A stretch of DNA of 64,000 bases from DATEDA01 sp963789885 (GTDB lineage Bacteria > Pseudomonadota > Gammaproteobacteria > Burkholderiales > SG8-39): assembly GCA_963789885.1 (NCBI GenBank), contig CAWBNB010000014.1, forward strand, positions 124,001 through 188,000. Reading direction: 5' to 3'. Position numbers and translations under genes: made by a program. The notes under the pieces are model-generated. The model was not told the origin of the DNA, ran no database searches, and saw only the letters and a program-made list of their open reading frames with translations. How positions within the stretch are numbered: position 1 is the first letter of the stretch; the number at the start of each line of letters is the position of its first letter. Below are positions 7,900 to 16,902 of the stretch, one piece after another.

Positions 7900-9198
7900 A
7901 TGAGAGTGATCGTGCTGGGTGCAGGGGTCGTCGGCACTTCGGCCGCGTGGTACCTCGCGCGCGCCGGCCACGAGGTGACCGTCGTCGAGCGGCAGGGCGC
8001 CGCCGGGCTCGAGACGAGCTTCGCGAACGGCGGCCAGATCTCGGTGAGCCATGCCGAGCCCTGGGCGAACCCGGGGACGCCGGCGAAGATCGTCGAGTGG
8101 CTCGGCCGCGAGGACGCACCGCTCCTCTTTCGCCTGCGCGCCGACTGGCGCCAGTGGACCTGGGCCCTGCAGTTCCTCGCCGAGTGCCTGCCGTTCCGGA
8201 CGCGCGACAACATCCGCCAGATCCTCGCGCTCGCCCTCTACAGCCGGGCGCAGCTGCGCGAGCTCCGCCGCGACACCGGCATCGAGTACGACCAGCTGAC
8301 GCGCGGCATCCTGCACTTCTACACCGACGAGGAAGAGTTCGAGCACGCGGTGCCGCAGGCCGAGCTGATGCGCCAGTATGGCTGCGAGCGGGACGTGAAA
8401 ACCGCCGAGGAGTGCCTCGCGATCGAGCCGGCGCTCGCGCACGCCGCCGACCAGATCGTCGGCGGGACGTACACCGCCTCCGACGAGTCGGGCGACGCGC
8501 GCAAGTTCACCCAGGCGCTGGCGGCGCTCGCCGCCGCACAGGGCGTCCGCTTCCACTACGGCCGCTCGATCAAGCGGCTCGAAGCGCACGACGGCCGGAT
8601 CATCAGCGTGGTACTCGCGGACGCCGAAGGCCGTGACGACCGGATCGCAGCGGATGCCTACGTCGTCGCGCTCGGGAGCTACAGCCCGCTCCTCCTGCGG
8701 CCGCTCGGGATCTCGATCCCGGTCTATCCGCTCAAGGGCTACTCGATCACCGTCCCGCTCGAGCCGGGCGACGAAGCGCCGACGGTGAGCCTCACCGACG
8801 ACAGCCACAAGCTCGTCTACTCGCGGCTCGGCGACCGGCTGCGCGTGGCGGGCACGGCGGAGGTCGCCGGCTACAACACCGACGTGAACGACGTCCGCTG
8901 CCAGGCGATCGTGCGGCGCGCCTTCGAGATCTTCCCGCGCGCCGGCCGGGCGGAGCGCGCCGAGTTCTGGACCGGCCTGCGGCCCGCGACGCCTTCGAAC
9001 GTGCCGATCATCGGACGCACCAAGCTTGACAACCTGTTCGTGAACACCGGCCACGGCACGCTCGGGTGGACGATGGCGTGCGGTTCGGGTCGCGCGCTCG
9101 CCGATATCGTCAGCGGCCGCCGACCGGAGCCGGACTTCCGCTTCGCCGGAGTGCCGGGGCGCCGGCCGGGCGTCCTGGTCGCGAAACCGGCGAGCTGA
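7900..9198 (+). CDS. dadA: D-amino acid dehydrogenase small-subunit-like FAD oxidoreductase
   Basis: A 432-residue DadA/glycine-oxidase superfamily flavoprotein. The N-terminal dinucleotide-binding motif GAGVVG lies at residues 7-12, and VPIIGRTKLDNLFVNTGHG near the C terminus is the second FAD contact typical of DadA. The ATG at 7900 places the Rossmann motif at the very N terminus. It would oxidatively deaminate amino acids to oxo acids, passing electrons to the respiratory chain. A tandem glycine riboswitch and terminator directly upstream link it to glycine rather than to the usual D-alanine control, so glycine, sarcosine or another small amino acid may be the physiological substrate. Confidence 0.88.
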   Translation: MRVIVLGAGVVGTSAAWYLARAGHEVTVVERQGAAGLETSFANGGQISVSHAEPWANPGTPAKIVEWLGREDAPLLFRLRADWRQWTWALQFLAECLPFRTRDNIRQILALALYSRAQLRELRRDTGIEYDQLTRGILHFYTDEEEFEHAVPQAELMRQYGCERDVKTAEECLAIEPALAHAADQIVGGTYTASDESGDARKFTQALAALAAAQGVRFHYGRSIKRLEAHDGRIISVVLADAEGRDDRIAADAYVVALGSYSPLLLRPLGISIPVYPLKGYSITVPLEPGDEAPTVSLTDDSHKLVYSRLGDRLRVAGTAEVAGYNTDVNDVRCQAIVRRAFEIFPRAGRAERAEFWTGLRPATPSNVPIIGRTKLDNLFVNTGHGTLGWTMACGSGRALADIVSGRRPEPDFRFAGVPGRRPGVLVAKPAS

Positions 9199-9252
9199 TC
9201 GCGGCGCGGTGCGCAGAAAAAGACGGACCGGCGCTGCGCGCGCCGACGGCGC

Positions 9253-10500
9253 TCATTTCCCTCCGGCAGCCCGCCGCTTCGGCACGATGCGCGTGCGCTC
9301 CGTCGCAGCGGTCAAATCGCGCACGAAGTTGGGCAGCGCGAAAAGCCCGTGGTGGACCGCGCCGTTGTAGTACTGCAGGTGCTTCACGCCGCGCTTCGCG
9401 AGCCGCTTCTCCACCTCGGCTGCCGACACCGCCAGCGGGTCGAGGGAGTCGGAGCAGACCGCCATCGTGTACAGGGTCCCGTAGAGCGGGATGTAGACGG
9501 CGAAGGGCCGTACGACCGGGAACACGTTCGCCAGCCGCTCGGCGTGGGTGCGCACCCGCTCCGGCTTCGACCACGGCGGGCCGATGTGGAGCGTCACCGC
9601 CCCGCCCGGCGCGAGCGCCCGGCGGCAGTCGCGGAAGAACGGCTCCTCGTAGAGCGCCGTGGCCGGCCCGATCGGGTCGGGCAGGTCGAGTACGATCAGG
9701 TCGAAGCGCTCCTCGGTCTCGGCGACGAACTTCATCCCGTCGTCGACCACGACCTTCAGCTTCGGGTTGTCGAACACCCCGCGGTGGATCGCGCCGAAGT
9801 GCTCCTTCGCGACGTCGATGACGTCGCCGTCGAGCTCGACCAGCGTCACGGTCTCGATCGAGGGGTGCTTCAACAGCTCCTCCGCCGCGCCGCCGTCGCC
9901 GCCGCCGACGATCAGCGCCTTCTTCGGCGCCGGGTGGGCGATCGCGGCCGGATGGATCATGCTCTCGTGGTAGACGAACTCCTCCTTCTCGGAGGTCATG
10001 AAGCAGCCGTCGAGCCGGAAGAGCTTGCCGAACTGCGGCGTCTCGTGGATCTCGAGATCCTGGAACCGCGTCTTCCACGCGCCGAGAACCTTGGATGACC
10101 GGATGAAGAACCCGAAGTCGCCGTTCAGGTGCTCGTACATGTGCTGGCGGTCGCGCGGGACTTCGTGGCGCACGACGTCCTCCGGCTGGAAGAGCGCCAC
10201 CAGGTCGTCCACCACCTCGCGCGCGCGGGCGGAGTTGTCGCGCGTGTAGTTGCAGACGTACACGTCGAGCGTCACGCTCCGGAGCTCCGGCCAGGTGTGA
10301 ATCGCGACGTGCGACTCGGCGAGCACGACGCAGCCGGTGGTCCCGCCGCCATCGAACTGATGGAACAGGTCCCCCAGGGCCGTCAGGCCCGCTTTCTCGA
10401 TCGAGTCGAAGCAGAAACGACGGAGCGAAGGCCCGTCAGTCAGGTACCGCGCGTCCCCCTTGCAGCGGTACAGATTCGCAACGATGTGCAATCCGTCCAA
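9253..10500 (-). CDS. speDE: S-adenosylmethionine decarboxylase-spermidine synthase fusion (SpeD-SpeE)
   Basis: Two polyamine enzymes lie in one 415-residue chain. The SpeD part (about residues 1-120) has the self-cleaving ESH and the IHTWPE segment. The SpeE part (about 125-415) has VGGGDGGAAEE, VELDGD and the DLPDP active-site acids. With the TTG at 10500 as start, the pyruvoyl serine, catalytic histidine and cysteine fall at 63, 68 and 83, the same numbers as in Thermotoga SpeD. This supports that start. The frame stays open to 10638 but would cross a terminator-like hairpin. It would make decarboxylated SAM and transfer aminopropyl to putrescine. A changed specificity of the SpeD half is possible because VYVCNYTRDN departs from the usual C83 surroundings. 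Confidence 0.88.
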   Translation of the reverse strand: MDGLHIVANLYRCKGDARYLTDGPSLRRFCFDSIEKAGLTALGDLFHQFDGGGTTGCVVLAESHVAIHTWPELRSVTLDVYVCNYTRDNSARAREVVDDLVALFQPEDVVRHEVPRDRQHMYEHLNGDFGFFIRSSKVLGAWKTRFQDLEIHETPQFGKLFRLDGCFMTSEKEEFVYHESMIHPAAIAHPAPKKALIVGGGDGGAAEELLKHPSIETVTLVELDGDVIDVAKEHFGAIHRGVFDNPKLKVVVDDGMKFVAETEERFDLIVLDLPDPIGPATALYEEPFFRDCRRALAPGGAVTLHIGPPWSKPERVRTHAERLANVFPVVRPFAVYIPLYGTLYTMAVCSDSLDPLAVSAAEVEKRLAKRGVKHLQYYNGAVHHGLFALPNFVRDLTAATERTRIVPKRRAAGGK

Positions 10501-10613
10501 TTGGCATATATCCCAAGTCGTCGTGAAACAACCCGAGATGCCGTGTACCGCCGCGCGAAGGGCATGCGAGCATCTCCCCCACCAACAACGCGCACCGGAA
10601 CCAGGGACGCCAA

Positions 10614-10629
10614 GGGGGCCGAAGCCCCC
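10614..10629 (-). terminator. Hairpin downstream of nudC
   Basis: GGGGGC (10614-10619) and GCCCCC (10624-10629) form a perfect stem closed by a tetraloop (TTCG on the minus strand), 29 bases beyond the nudC stop. Only a short TT follows, so termination may be partial. It argues against translation of the speDE frame upstream of about 10600. Confidence 0.5.
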
Positions 10630-10657
10630 CTCGCGCATCCCCTGCGAACCGCTCGCG

Positions 10658-11560
10658 TCATCGGATCCTGTCCTGCATCTCCGCCACCACCGCGTCGATC
10701 AGCCGTCGTGAAATGCTGATCGGATTCGGAAGTTGCGGCAAGTCACGGATTTTAAACCACTGGGCGGCCTCGATTTCAAGAGGATCGACGCTAATTTCGC
10801 CACTTTTCCAGTCGGCGACGAAGGCGATCATCAGCGAATGCGGGAACGGCCAGGGCTGGCTCGCGAAGTAGCGCACGTTCTCCACCCGCACGCCGACCTC
10901 CTCCAGCACCTCGCGCTCGAGGCACTGCTCGAGCGTCTCGCCGGGCTCCACGAAGCCCGCCAGCGCGCTGTACATCCCCGGCGGAAAGCGCGGCGAGCGC
11001 GCGAGCAGCACCTCCTCGGGCCCGCGTCGGATCATCACCATGATCGCCGGCGCGACCCGCGGGTACGCGCCGAGCCCGCAGCCGGGACACTCGCGCGACC
11101 GCTCGGTCGTCTTGGCCACGGTCGGCGTTCCGCAGCGGCCGCAGAACTGGTGCGTGCGGTCCCACTCGAGGAGTTGGAGCGCGCGGCCGGCGAGCGCGAA
11201 GTGCGCGTCCTCGAGCACGCTGAAGAGCGCCCGCAGTCCGTGCCAGCCGAAGCCCTGCGGCGGCGGCGCATCCGTGGCGACCTCGGCGGCGAAACAGTGG
11301 GCGCCGCCGAGCGAGCCCAGATAGAGCGCCCGCAGCGGCTCGAGCGCGAGCGCCGCGGGCGCTGAAGCCACCGGGACGCGCGCCGTGCTCGGGCGCGGGT
11401 AGATCCGCGGATCGTCGCCCGGTCTGGCCGCGACGAGCTCGCCGGCCTCGACGAGCAGCCGCTCGCCCCGGAAGACGAACCACAATGCGTCCCCGGCCTC
11501 GGGGGGCGGGGGGACCGCGCCGGTGTAGTCCGGCGGCGACGAAAACGGCATCTCGATCAT
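10658..11560 (-). CDS. nudC: NAD(+) diphosphatase / NADH-cap RNA hydrolase NudC
   Basis: The 300-residue protein has the NudC layout. A variable N-terminal domain is followed by a zinc ribbon (CGRCG and CPGCG pairs near residues 139-161), a Nudix box starting GFVEPGETLEQCLEREVLEE, and the NudC signature SQPWPFPHSLM. It hydrolyses NADH/NAD and removes NAD caps from RNA. It is followed four bases upstream by a 3-hydroxyacid dehydrogenase gene in the same direction, so the two are co-transcribed. Confidence 0.95.
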   Translation of the reverse strand: MIEMPFSSPPDYTGAVPPPPEAGDALWFVFRGERLLVEAGELVAARPGDDPRIYPRPSTARVPVASAPAALALEPLRALYLGSLGGAHCFAAEVATDAPPPQGFGWHGLRALFSVLEDAHFALAGRALQLLEWDRTHQFCGRCGTPTVAKTTERSRECPGCGLGAYPRVAPAIMVMIRRGPEEVLLARSPRFPPGMYSALAGFVEPGETLEQCLEREVLEEVGVRVENVRYFASQPWPFPHSLMIAFVADWKSGEISVDPLEIEAAQWFKIRDLPQLPNPISISRRLIDAVVAEMQDRIR

Positions 11561-11563
11561 CGG

Positions 11564-12433
11564 CTACGCCTTTCTCAGCCGCCGGATGAGCGCGGAGCTG
11601 TCCCAGCGCCCGCCACCCATCACCTGGATCTCGCGGTAGAAGCCCTCGATCATCCGTGTCCCTGGCAGCGCGGCCCCGTGCTTCGCCCCTTCGGCGAGGC
11701 AGATCCCCAGGTCCTTGCGCATCCAGTCGGTCGCGAAGCCAAAGTCGAACTTGTCGTCGATCATCGTCTTGCCGCGGTTCTCCATCTGCCACGAGTTCGC
11801 CGCGCCCTTCGAGATCACCTCCAGGACGAGCTTCATGTCGAGGCCGGCGCGCAGGCCGAAGTCGATGCCTTCGGCGAGGCCCTGCACTACGCCGACGATG
11901 CAGATCTGGTTCACCATTTTGGTGAGCTGACCGGCGCCCGATGGCCCCATCAGGGTCACGGCGCGCGCGAAATGTGCGATCGCGGGGCGGGCGCGCTCGA
12001 AGGCCCGGGCATCGCCGCCGACCATCACGGTAAGGGTGCCGTTCTCGGCTCCGGACTCCCCGCCCGACACCGGGGCGTCAAGGAAGGCGAAGCCGCGCTT
12101 CGCCGCTTCGGCCGCGAGCTCCCGCGCGATGCCCGCCGAGGCGGTGGTGTGATCGACGTGGATCGCGCCCTTCGCCGTCGAGTCAAAAGAACCAGCGGGC
12201 CCGAGCGCGACTGCGCGCAGGTCGGGATCGTCGCCGACGCAGGAGAAGACGAACTCGGCGCCCGCGGCCGCTTGCGCCGGCGTTTCGGCGATACGGCCGC
12301 CATGCTTCGCCGACCAAGCTTCCGCCTTCGCGCGCGTGCGGTTGTAGACCGTCACCTCGTGACCCGCCTGCGCGAGATGTCCGGCCATCGGGAACCCCAT
12401 CACGCCAAGTCCGATGAAAGCAACCTTCGCCAT
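11564..12433 (-). CDS. NAD(P)-dependent 3-hydroxyacid dehydrogenase (HIBADH / tartronate semialdehyde reductase family)
   Basis: A 289-residue beta-hydroxyacid dehydrogenase. The cofactor motif GLGVMG is at residues 8-13, the substrate-binding segment DAPVSGGESGAENGTL is mid-chain, and the catalytic lysine lies in TKMVNQ. Family members reduce tartronate semialdehyde, succinic semialdehyde or 3-hydroxyisobutyrate. The sequence alone does not choose between them. It diverges from tkt, sharing a 92-base promoter region, and precedes nudC. Confidence 0.88.
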   Translation of the reverse strand: MAKVAFIGLGVMGFPMAGHLAQAGHEVTVYNRTRAKAEAWSAKHGGRIAETPAQAAAGAEFVFSCVGDDPDLRAVALGPAGSFDSTAKGAIHVDHTTASAGIARELAAEAAKRGFAFLDAPVSGGESGAENGTLTVMVGGDARAFERARPAIAHFARAVTLMGPSGAGQLTKMVNQICIVGVVQGLAEGIDFGLRAGLDMKLVLEVISKGAANSWQMENRGKTMIDDKFDFGFATDWMRKDLGICLAEGAKHGAALPGTRMIEGFYREIQVMGGGRWDSSALIRRLRKA

Positions 12434-12480
12434 GCTCCTCCGCGATCGAGAAAACCAGCGGTTCGACCCACTGCGCCGAT

Positions 12481-12486
12481 TATAAT
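12481..12486 (+). promoter_or_regulatory. Putative -10 element of the tkt-gap-pgk-pyk unit
   Basis: A perfect TATAAT lies 40 bases upstream of the tkt ATG in the divergent gap. The -35 region is weak (only GTTCGA-like sequence nearby), so the assignment rests on the -10 hexamer and position. Confidence 0.4.
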
Positions 12487-12525
12487 TGCCCCCTCGTCCG
12501 CTACCCCCGCCAGAACCGCCCCCCG

Positions 12526-14559
12526 ATGCCCAGCTCCGCCGTCAAGACCAGAGCCGACGCCCGCACCGAGCGCGAGATGGCGAATGCCATCCGCGCGCTC
12601 GCGATGGATGCGGTGCAGGCGGCGAACTCCGGACATCCGGGCATGCCGATGGGGATGGCCGAGATCGCGATCGCGCTCTGGCACCGGCACCTCCGCCACA
12701 GCCCGGCCAACCCGAAGTGGCCCGACCGCGACCGGTTCGTGCTTTCGAACGGCCACGGCTCGATGCTGCTCTACGCGCTGCTCCACCTCACCGGCTACGA
12801 CCTGCCGCTCGCGGAGCTGAAGCGGTTCCGCCAGCTCGGCTCGATGACGCCCGGGCACCCGGAGCACGGGGTCGCGCCGGGCGTCGAGACGACGACCGGA
12901 CCGCTCGGGCAGGGGCTCGCGAACGCGGTCGGCATGGCGCTCGCCGAGCGCCTCCTCGCGAAGGCGTTCAACCGGCCGGGCTTCGAGATCGTCGACCATT
13001 ACACTTATGCGTTCGTCGGCGACGGCTGCCTCATGGAGGGCATCTCGCACGAGGCCTGCTCGCTCGCGGGAACGCTCGCCCTCGGCAAGCTCATCGTCCT
13101 CTACGACGACAACGGCATCTCGATCGACGGCCATGTCAAGAACTGGTTCAGCGACGACACGCCCAAGCGCTTCGAGGCGTACGGGTGGCACGTCGTGGCG
13201 GACGTCGACGGGCACGACGTCGAGGCGGTCGACGCCGCGATCCAGGCGGCGCAGCTCGAGCGCAGCCGGCCGAGCCTCGTCTGCTGCAGGACGCTCATCG
13301 CCAAGGGCGCGCCGACGAAGGTGAACACCCACGAAGCGCACGGTGCGCCGCTTGGCAAGGAGGAGATCGCGGCGACGCGCGCCGCGATCGGCTGGGCGCA
13401 TCCGGCGTTCGACGTGCCGCGCAGCATCTACGAGGCGTGGGACGCGCGCGCAAAGGGCGCGGCGGCCGAGTCGGCATGGAACGAACGATTCGCGCTCTAC
13501 CAGCGCAAGTTCTCCGAGCTCGCCGCGCAGTTTCAGCGCCGCACGGCCGGCGAGCTGCCTGGCGGCTGGCCGGAGCACGTGCGCGGCCTGGTCGAGACGT
13601 TGAACGCCAAGGCCGAGACGGTCGCCACGCGCAAGAGCTCGCAGAACGTGCTCGAGGGGCTGGCGCCGATGCTGCCCGAGCTGTTCGGCGGCTCGGCCGA
13701 CCTGACGTGGTCGAACCTCACGATGTGGTCGGGGTCGCGGCTCGTGAACGGCGCGGAGGACGGCAACTATCTCTCGTTCGGCGTGCGCGAGTTCGGCATG
13801 AGCGCGATCGCGAACGGGATCGCGCTGCACGGCGGCCTGATCCCGTACGTCGGGACGTTCCTCACTTTCTCCGACTACGCGCGCAACGCGCTGCGCATGG
13901 CCGCGCTCATGAAGCTGCGCACGATCTTCGTGTTCACGCACGACTCGATCGGGCTCGGCGAGGACGGCCCGACGCACCAGTCGGTCGAGCACGCGGCGAG
14001 CCTGCGGCTCATTCCCAACATGGACGTGTGGCGGCCGAGCGACAGCGTCGAGACGGCGGTCGCGTGGGCGGCGGCGATCGAGCGCCGCGACGGGCCGAGC
14101 TCGCTTCTCTTCAGCCGGCAGAACGTGCAGTTCCAGAGCCGCGATGCCGAAGCCATCGCCTGTATCCGCCGGGGCGGCTACGTGATAGCCGACAACGCGC
14201 ATCCGCGCGCGGTCATCATCGCCACCGGGTCGGAAGTGCCGCTCGCGCTCGGCGCGCGCGCGAAGCTGGCGGAGGAGGGCGTGCCGGTGCGGGTCGTATC
14301 GATGCCCTGCACCAGCGTCTTCGACCGGCAGGACGCCGCGTACCGCGAGCGCGTGCTGCCGCGCGGGCTGCCGCGGGTCGCCGTCGAGGCGGGCGTCACC
14401 GACTATTGGCGCAAGTACGTGGGCGCGGTGGACAGCACGCACGGGGCCGTCGTCGGCATCGACCGGTTCGGCGAGTCGGCGCCGGGGCCGGAGCTCTTCA
14501 AGCATTTCGGGTTCACCGTCGAGAACGTCGTCGCAGCGGTCAAGCGCGTCCTCTCGTAA
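12526..14559 (+). CDS. tkt: Transketolase
   Basis: A 677-residue full-length transketolase. It has the thiamine-diphosphate motif GDGCLMEG followed by the metal-binding YDDNGISIDG, FGVREFGMSAIANG in the pyrimidine-binding domain, and HDSIGLGEDGPTHQ. It transfers two-carbon units between sugar phosphates in the pentose phosphate pathway. It heads the central-carbon run tkt-gap-pgk-pyk, with gap starting 22 bases downstream after a GGAG site. Confidence 0.97.
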   Translation: MPSSAVKTRADARTEREMANAIRALAMDAVQAANSGHPGMPMGMAEIAIALWHRHLRHSPANPKWPDRDRFVLSNGHGSMLLYALLHLTGYDLPLAELKRFRQLGSMTPGHPEHGVAPGVETTTGPLGQGLANAVGMALAERLLAKAFNRPGFEIVDHYTYAFVGDGCLMEGISHEACSLAGTLALGKLIVLYDDNGISIDGHVKNWFSDDTPKRFEAYGWHVVADVDGHDVEAVDAAIQAAQLERSRPSLVCCRTLIAKGAPTKVNTHEAHGAPLGKEEIAATRAAIGWAHPAFDVPRSIYEAWDARAKGAAAESAWNERFALYQRKFSELAAQFQRRTAGELPGGWPEHVRGLVETLNAKAETVATRKSSQNVLEGLAPMLPELFGGSADLTWSNLTMWSGSRLVNGAEDGNYLSFGVREFGMSAIANGIALHGGLIPYVGTFLTFSDYARNALRMAALMKLRTIFVFTHDSIGLGEDGPTHQSVEHAASLRLIPNMDVWRPSDSVETAVAWAAAIERRDGPSSLLFSRQNVQFQSRDAEAIACIRRGGYVIADNAHPRAVIIATGSEVPLALGARAKLAEEGVPVRVVSMPCTSVFDRQDAAYRERVLPRGLPRVAVEAGVTDYWRKYVGAVDSTHGAVVGIDRFGESAPGPELFKHFGFTVENVVAAVKRVLS

Positions 14560-14581
14560 CGGGTCTTCTTAGGAGCAGCAC

Positions 14582-15620
14582 ATGACCATTCGAGTCGCCA
14601 TCAACGGCTACGGGCGCATCGGCCGCATGATCCTCCGCGCGCACTACGAGAGCGGCAAAGAAGCACGACCTCGCGATCGTCGCGATCAACGATCTCGGCG
14701 ACGCGGCGACCAACGCTCACCTGACGAAGTACGACACCGCGCACGGTCGCTTCCCGGGAACGGTCGAGGTCGAGGGCGAGAATCTGGTTGTCAACGGTGA
14801 CCGGATCCGCGTCTGCGCGCAGAAGGACCCGTCGCAGCTGCCGTGGAAGGAGCTCGGCATCGACGTCGTGCTGGAATGCACCGGGCTCTTCACCAGCAAG
14901 GCGAAGGCCTCGGCGCACGTCGCCGCAGGGGCGAAGCGGGTGATCATCTCGGCGCCGGGCGAGAAGGACGTGGACGCGACCGTCGTCTACGGCGTGAACC
15001 ACAACGTCCTCAAACCGTCGCATACGGTCATCTCCAACGCCTCGTGCACGACGAACTGCCTCGCCCCGCTCGTGAAGGCGCTGAACGACCGCATCGGCGT
15101 CGTGAACGGCCTGATGACGACGATTCACGCCTACACGAACGACCAGGTGCTCACCGACGTCTATCACAAGGACCTGCGCCGGGCGCGCTCGGCGACGATG
15201 TCGATGATCCCGACCAAGACCGGCGCGGCTTCGGCGGTCGGACTCGTCCTGCCGGAGCTGAACGGCAAGCTCGACGGCTTCGCGATCCGCGTGCCGACGA
15301 TCAACGTCTCGATCGTCGACCTCGCGTTCGTCGCGAAGCGCCCGACGACCGTCGACGAGGTGAACGCTGCGGCGAAGCAGTCCGCCGAAACCGATCTCAA
15401 GGGCATCCTCGAATACAGCAACGGTCCGCTGGTCTCCGTCGACTTCAACCACAACCCGTCGTCGTCGATCTTCGACGCGACACTGACCAAGGTGTCGGAG
15501 GGGTCGCTGGTGAAAGTCTGCTCGTGGTACGACAACGAGTGGGGCTTCTCGAACCGGATGCTCGACACCACCGTCGCATTCGTGAAGGCCGCCACCGCGT
15601 CGGCGAAGGCGGCCGCCTAG
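14582..15620 (+). CDS. gap: Glyceraldehyde-3-phosphate dehydrogenase, interrupted by a +1 frameshift
   Basis: The start reads INGYGRIGR, the NAD-binding signature. After residue about 25 the frame is lost at 14657-14660, where GGCAAAGAAGCAC should read GGC AAG AAG CAC. Removing one A restores GKKHDLAIVAINDLGD and the whole remaining protein of about 345 residues, including the catalytic cysteine in SNASCTTNC and WYDNEWGFSNR near the end. Since gap is a core glycolytic gene and no second copy is seen here, a sequencing insertion is more likely than a real mutation. It sits between tkt and pgk. Confidence 0.92.
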
Positions 15621-15641
15621 TTCCGGTCGCGGGGTCGGGTC

Positions 15642-16826
15642 ATGGCGATCCGGAGGATGAGCGACCTCGATCTGCGGGGAAAGCGCGTATTCATCCGCGC
15701 CGATCTCAACGTCCCGCAGGACGACGCCGGCCAAATCACCGACGACACGCGCATCCGCGCGTCCGTGCCGGGGATCCGGCGCGCGCTCGACGCCGGCGCG
15801 CGCGTGATGGTGACCTCGCACCTCGGCCGGCCCAAGGAAGGCGAGCTCAAACCCGCAGACTCGCTCGCGCCGGTGGCGAAGCGTCTCGCGGAGCTGCTCG
15901 GGGCGCCGGTGCCGCTGAAAGCGAACTGGGTCGACGGCGGCGAGGTCGCACCCGGGCCCGGCCAGGTCGTGATGCTCGAAAACTGCCGGGTGAACAAGGG
16001 CGAGAAGGCCAACGACGAGGCGCTCGCGCGCAAGATGGCCGCCCTCTGCGACGTCTACGTGAACGATGCTTTCGGCACCGCGCACCGCGCCGAGGCCACG
16101 ACGCACGGCATCGCGCGATTCGCTCCGGTCGCCTGCGCCGGCCCGCTGATGGCAGCGGAGATCGAGGCGCTCTCGAAGGCGCTCGTCAATCCGACGCGGC
16201 CGCTGGTCGCGATCGTCGGCGGGTCGAAGGTGTCGACCAAGCTCACGGTCCTCGGCGCGCTGGCCGAAAAGGTGGACCAGCTGATCGTGGGCGGCGGCAT
16301 CGCGAACACCTTCATCCTCGCCGTCGGGGGGAAGATCGGGAAGTCGCTCGCCGAGCCGGACCTCGTCGACGAGGCGCGCAAGATCGTGGAGCGCATGGAG
16401 GGGAAGGGCGGCTCGGTGCCGATTCCGATCGACGTCGTTTGCGCGAAAGAGCTCTCGGCGAGCGCGCGAGCGCAGCCGAAGGCGACCGAGGACGTGGCCG
16501 ACGACGACCTCATCCTCGACATCGGCCCGCAGTCGGCGCGGGCGCTGGAGCATTTTGTGAAGGCGGCGGGGACGATCGTCTGGAACGGGCCGGTCGGGGT
16601 GTTCGAGTTCGACCAGTTCGCCGCCGGCACGAAGACGCTCGCGCACGCGATCGCCGATTCGAAAGCGTTCTCGCTCGCCGGCGGCGGCGACACGCTCGCC
16701 GCGATCGCGAAGTACGGCGTCGGCGACCGCATCTCGTACATCTCCACCGGTGGCGGTGCCTTTCTCGAGTTTCTCGAGGGGAAAGCGCTGCCGGCGATCG
16801 CGGTGCTGGCAGCGCGCGGCTCGTGA
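15642..16826 (+). CDS. pgk: Phosphoglycerate kinase
   Basis: A 394-residue kinase with all landmarks: VFIRADLNVPQ near the N terminus, TSHLGRPKEG, ENCRVNKGEK, NDAFGTAHRAEA, VGGSKVSTK, and the nucleotide-binding GGGDTLAA followed by STGGGAFLEFLEG at the C terminus. The ATG at 15642 is 21 bases after gap; a second in-frame ATG at 15657 (MSDLDLRGK) is a possible alternative. It makes ATP from 1,3-bisphosphoglycerate. Confidence 0.97.
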   Translation: MAIRRMSDLDLRGKRVFIRADLNVPQDDAGQITDDTRIRASVPGIRRALDAGARVMVTSHLGRPKEGELKPADSLAPVAKRLAELLGAPVPLKANWVDGGEVAPGPGQVVMLENCRVNKGEKANDEALARKMAALCDVYVNDAFGTAHRAEATTHGIARFAPVACAGPLMAAEIEALSKALVNPTRPLVAIVGGSKVSTKLTVLGALAEKVDQLIVGGGIANTFILAVGGKIGKSLAEPDLVDEARKIVERMEGKGGSVPIPIDVVCAKELSASARAQPKATEDVADDDLILDIGPQSARALEHFVKAAGTIVWNGPVGVFEFDQFAAGTKTLAHAIADSKAFSLAGGGDTLAAIAKYGVGDRISYISTGGGAFLEFLEGKALPAIAVLAARGS

Positions 16827-16849
16827 CCCCCGCTTGCCCGCCGGGCGGC

Positions 16850-16870
16850 GGGTGCCGTAACGTGGCACCC
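16850..16870 (+). other. Stem-loop between pgk and pyk
   Basis: GGGTGCC (16850-16856) and GGCACCC (16864-16870) are perfect complements around a 7-base loop, preceded by another G+C-rich inverted repeat at 16836-16851. No T-tract follows, so it is more likely an mRNA-processing or stabilising structure between two glycolytic cistrons than a terminator. Confidence 0.4.
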
Positions 16871-16902
16871 TGAGAGCGCGACAAACAACCGCCAGGACCG
16901 CC

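Noticed and set aside
10501..10638. Upstream in-frame start for the SpeD-SpeE fusion (46 extra residues)
   Set aside because: The extra residues are not SpeD-like and would cross a terminator-type hairpin at 10614-10629. The TTG at 10500 gives Ser63/His68/Cys83 numbering identical to a characterised SpeD.
14650..14665. Programmed frameshifting in gap
   Set aside because: No slippery heptamer with a downstream structure is evident, and the same +1 defect appears in seven other places, so a sequence artefact is simpler.
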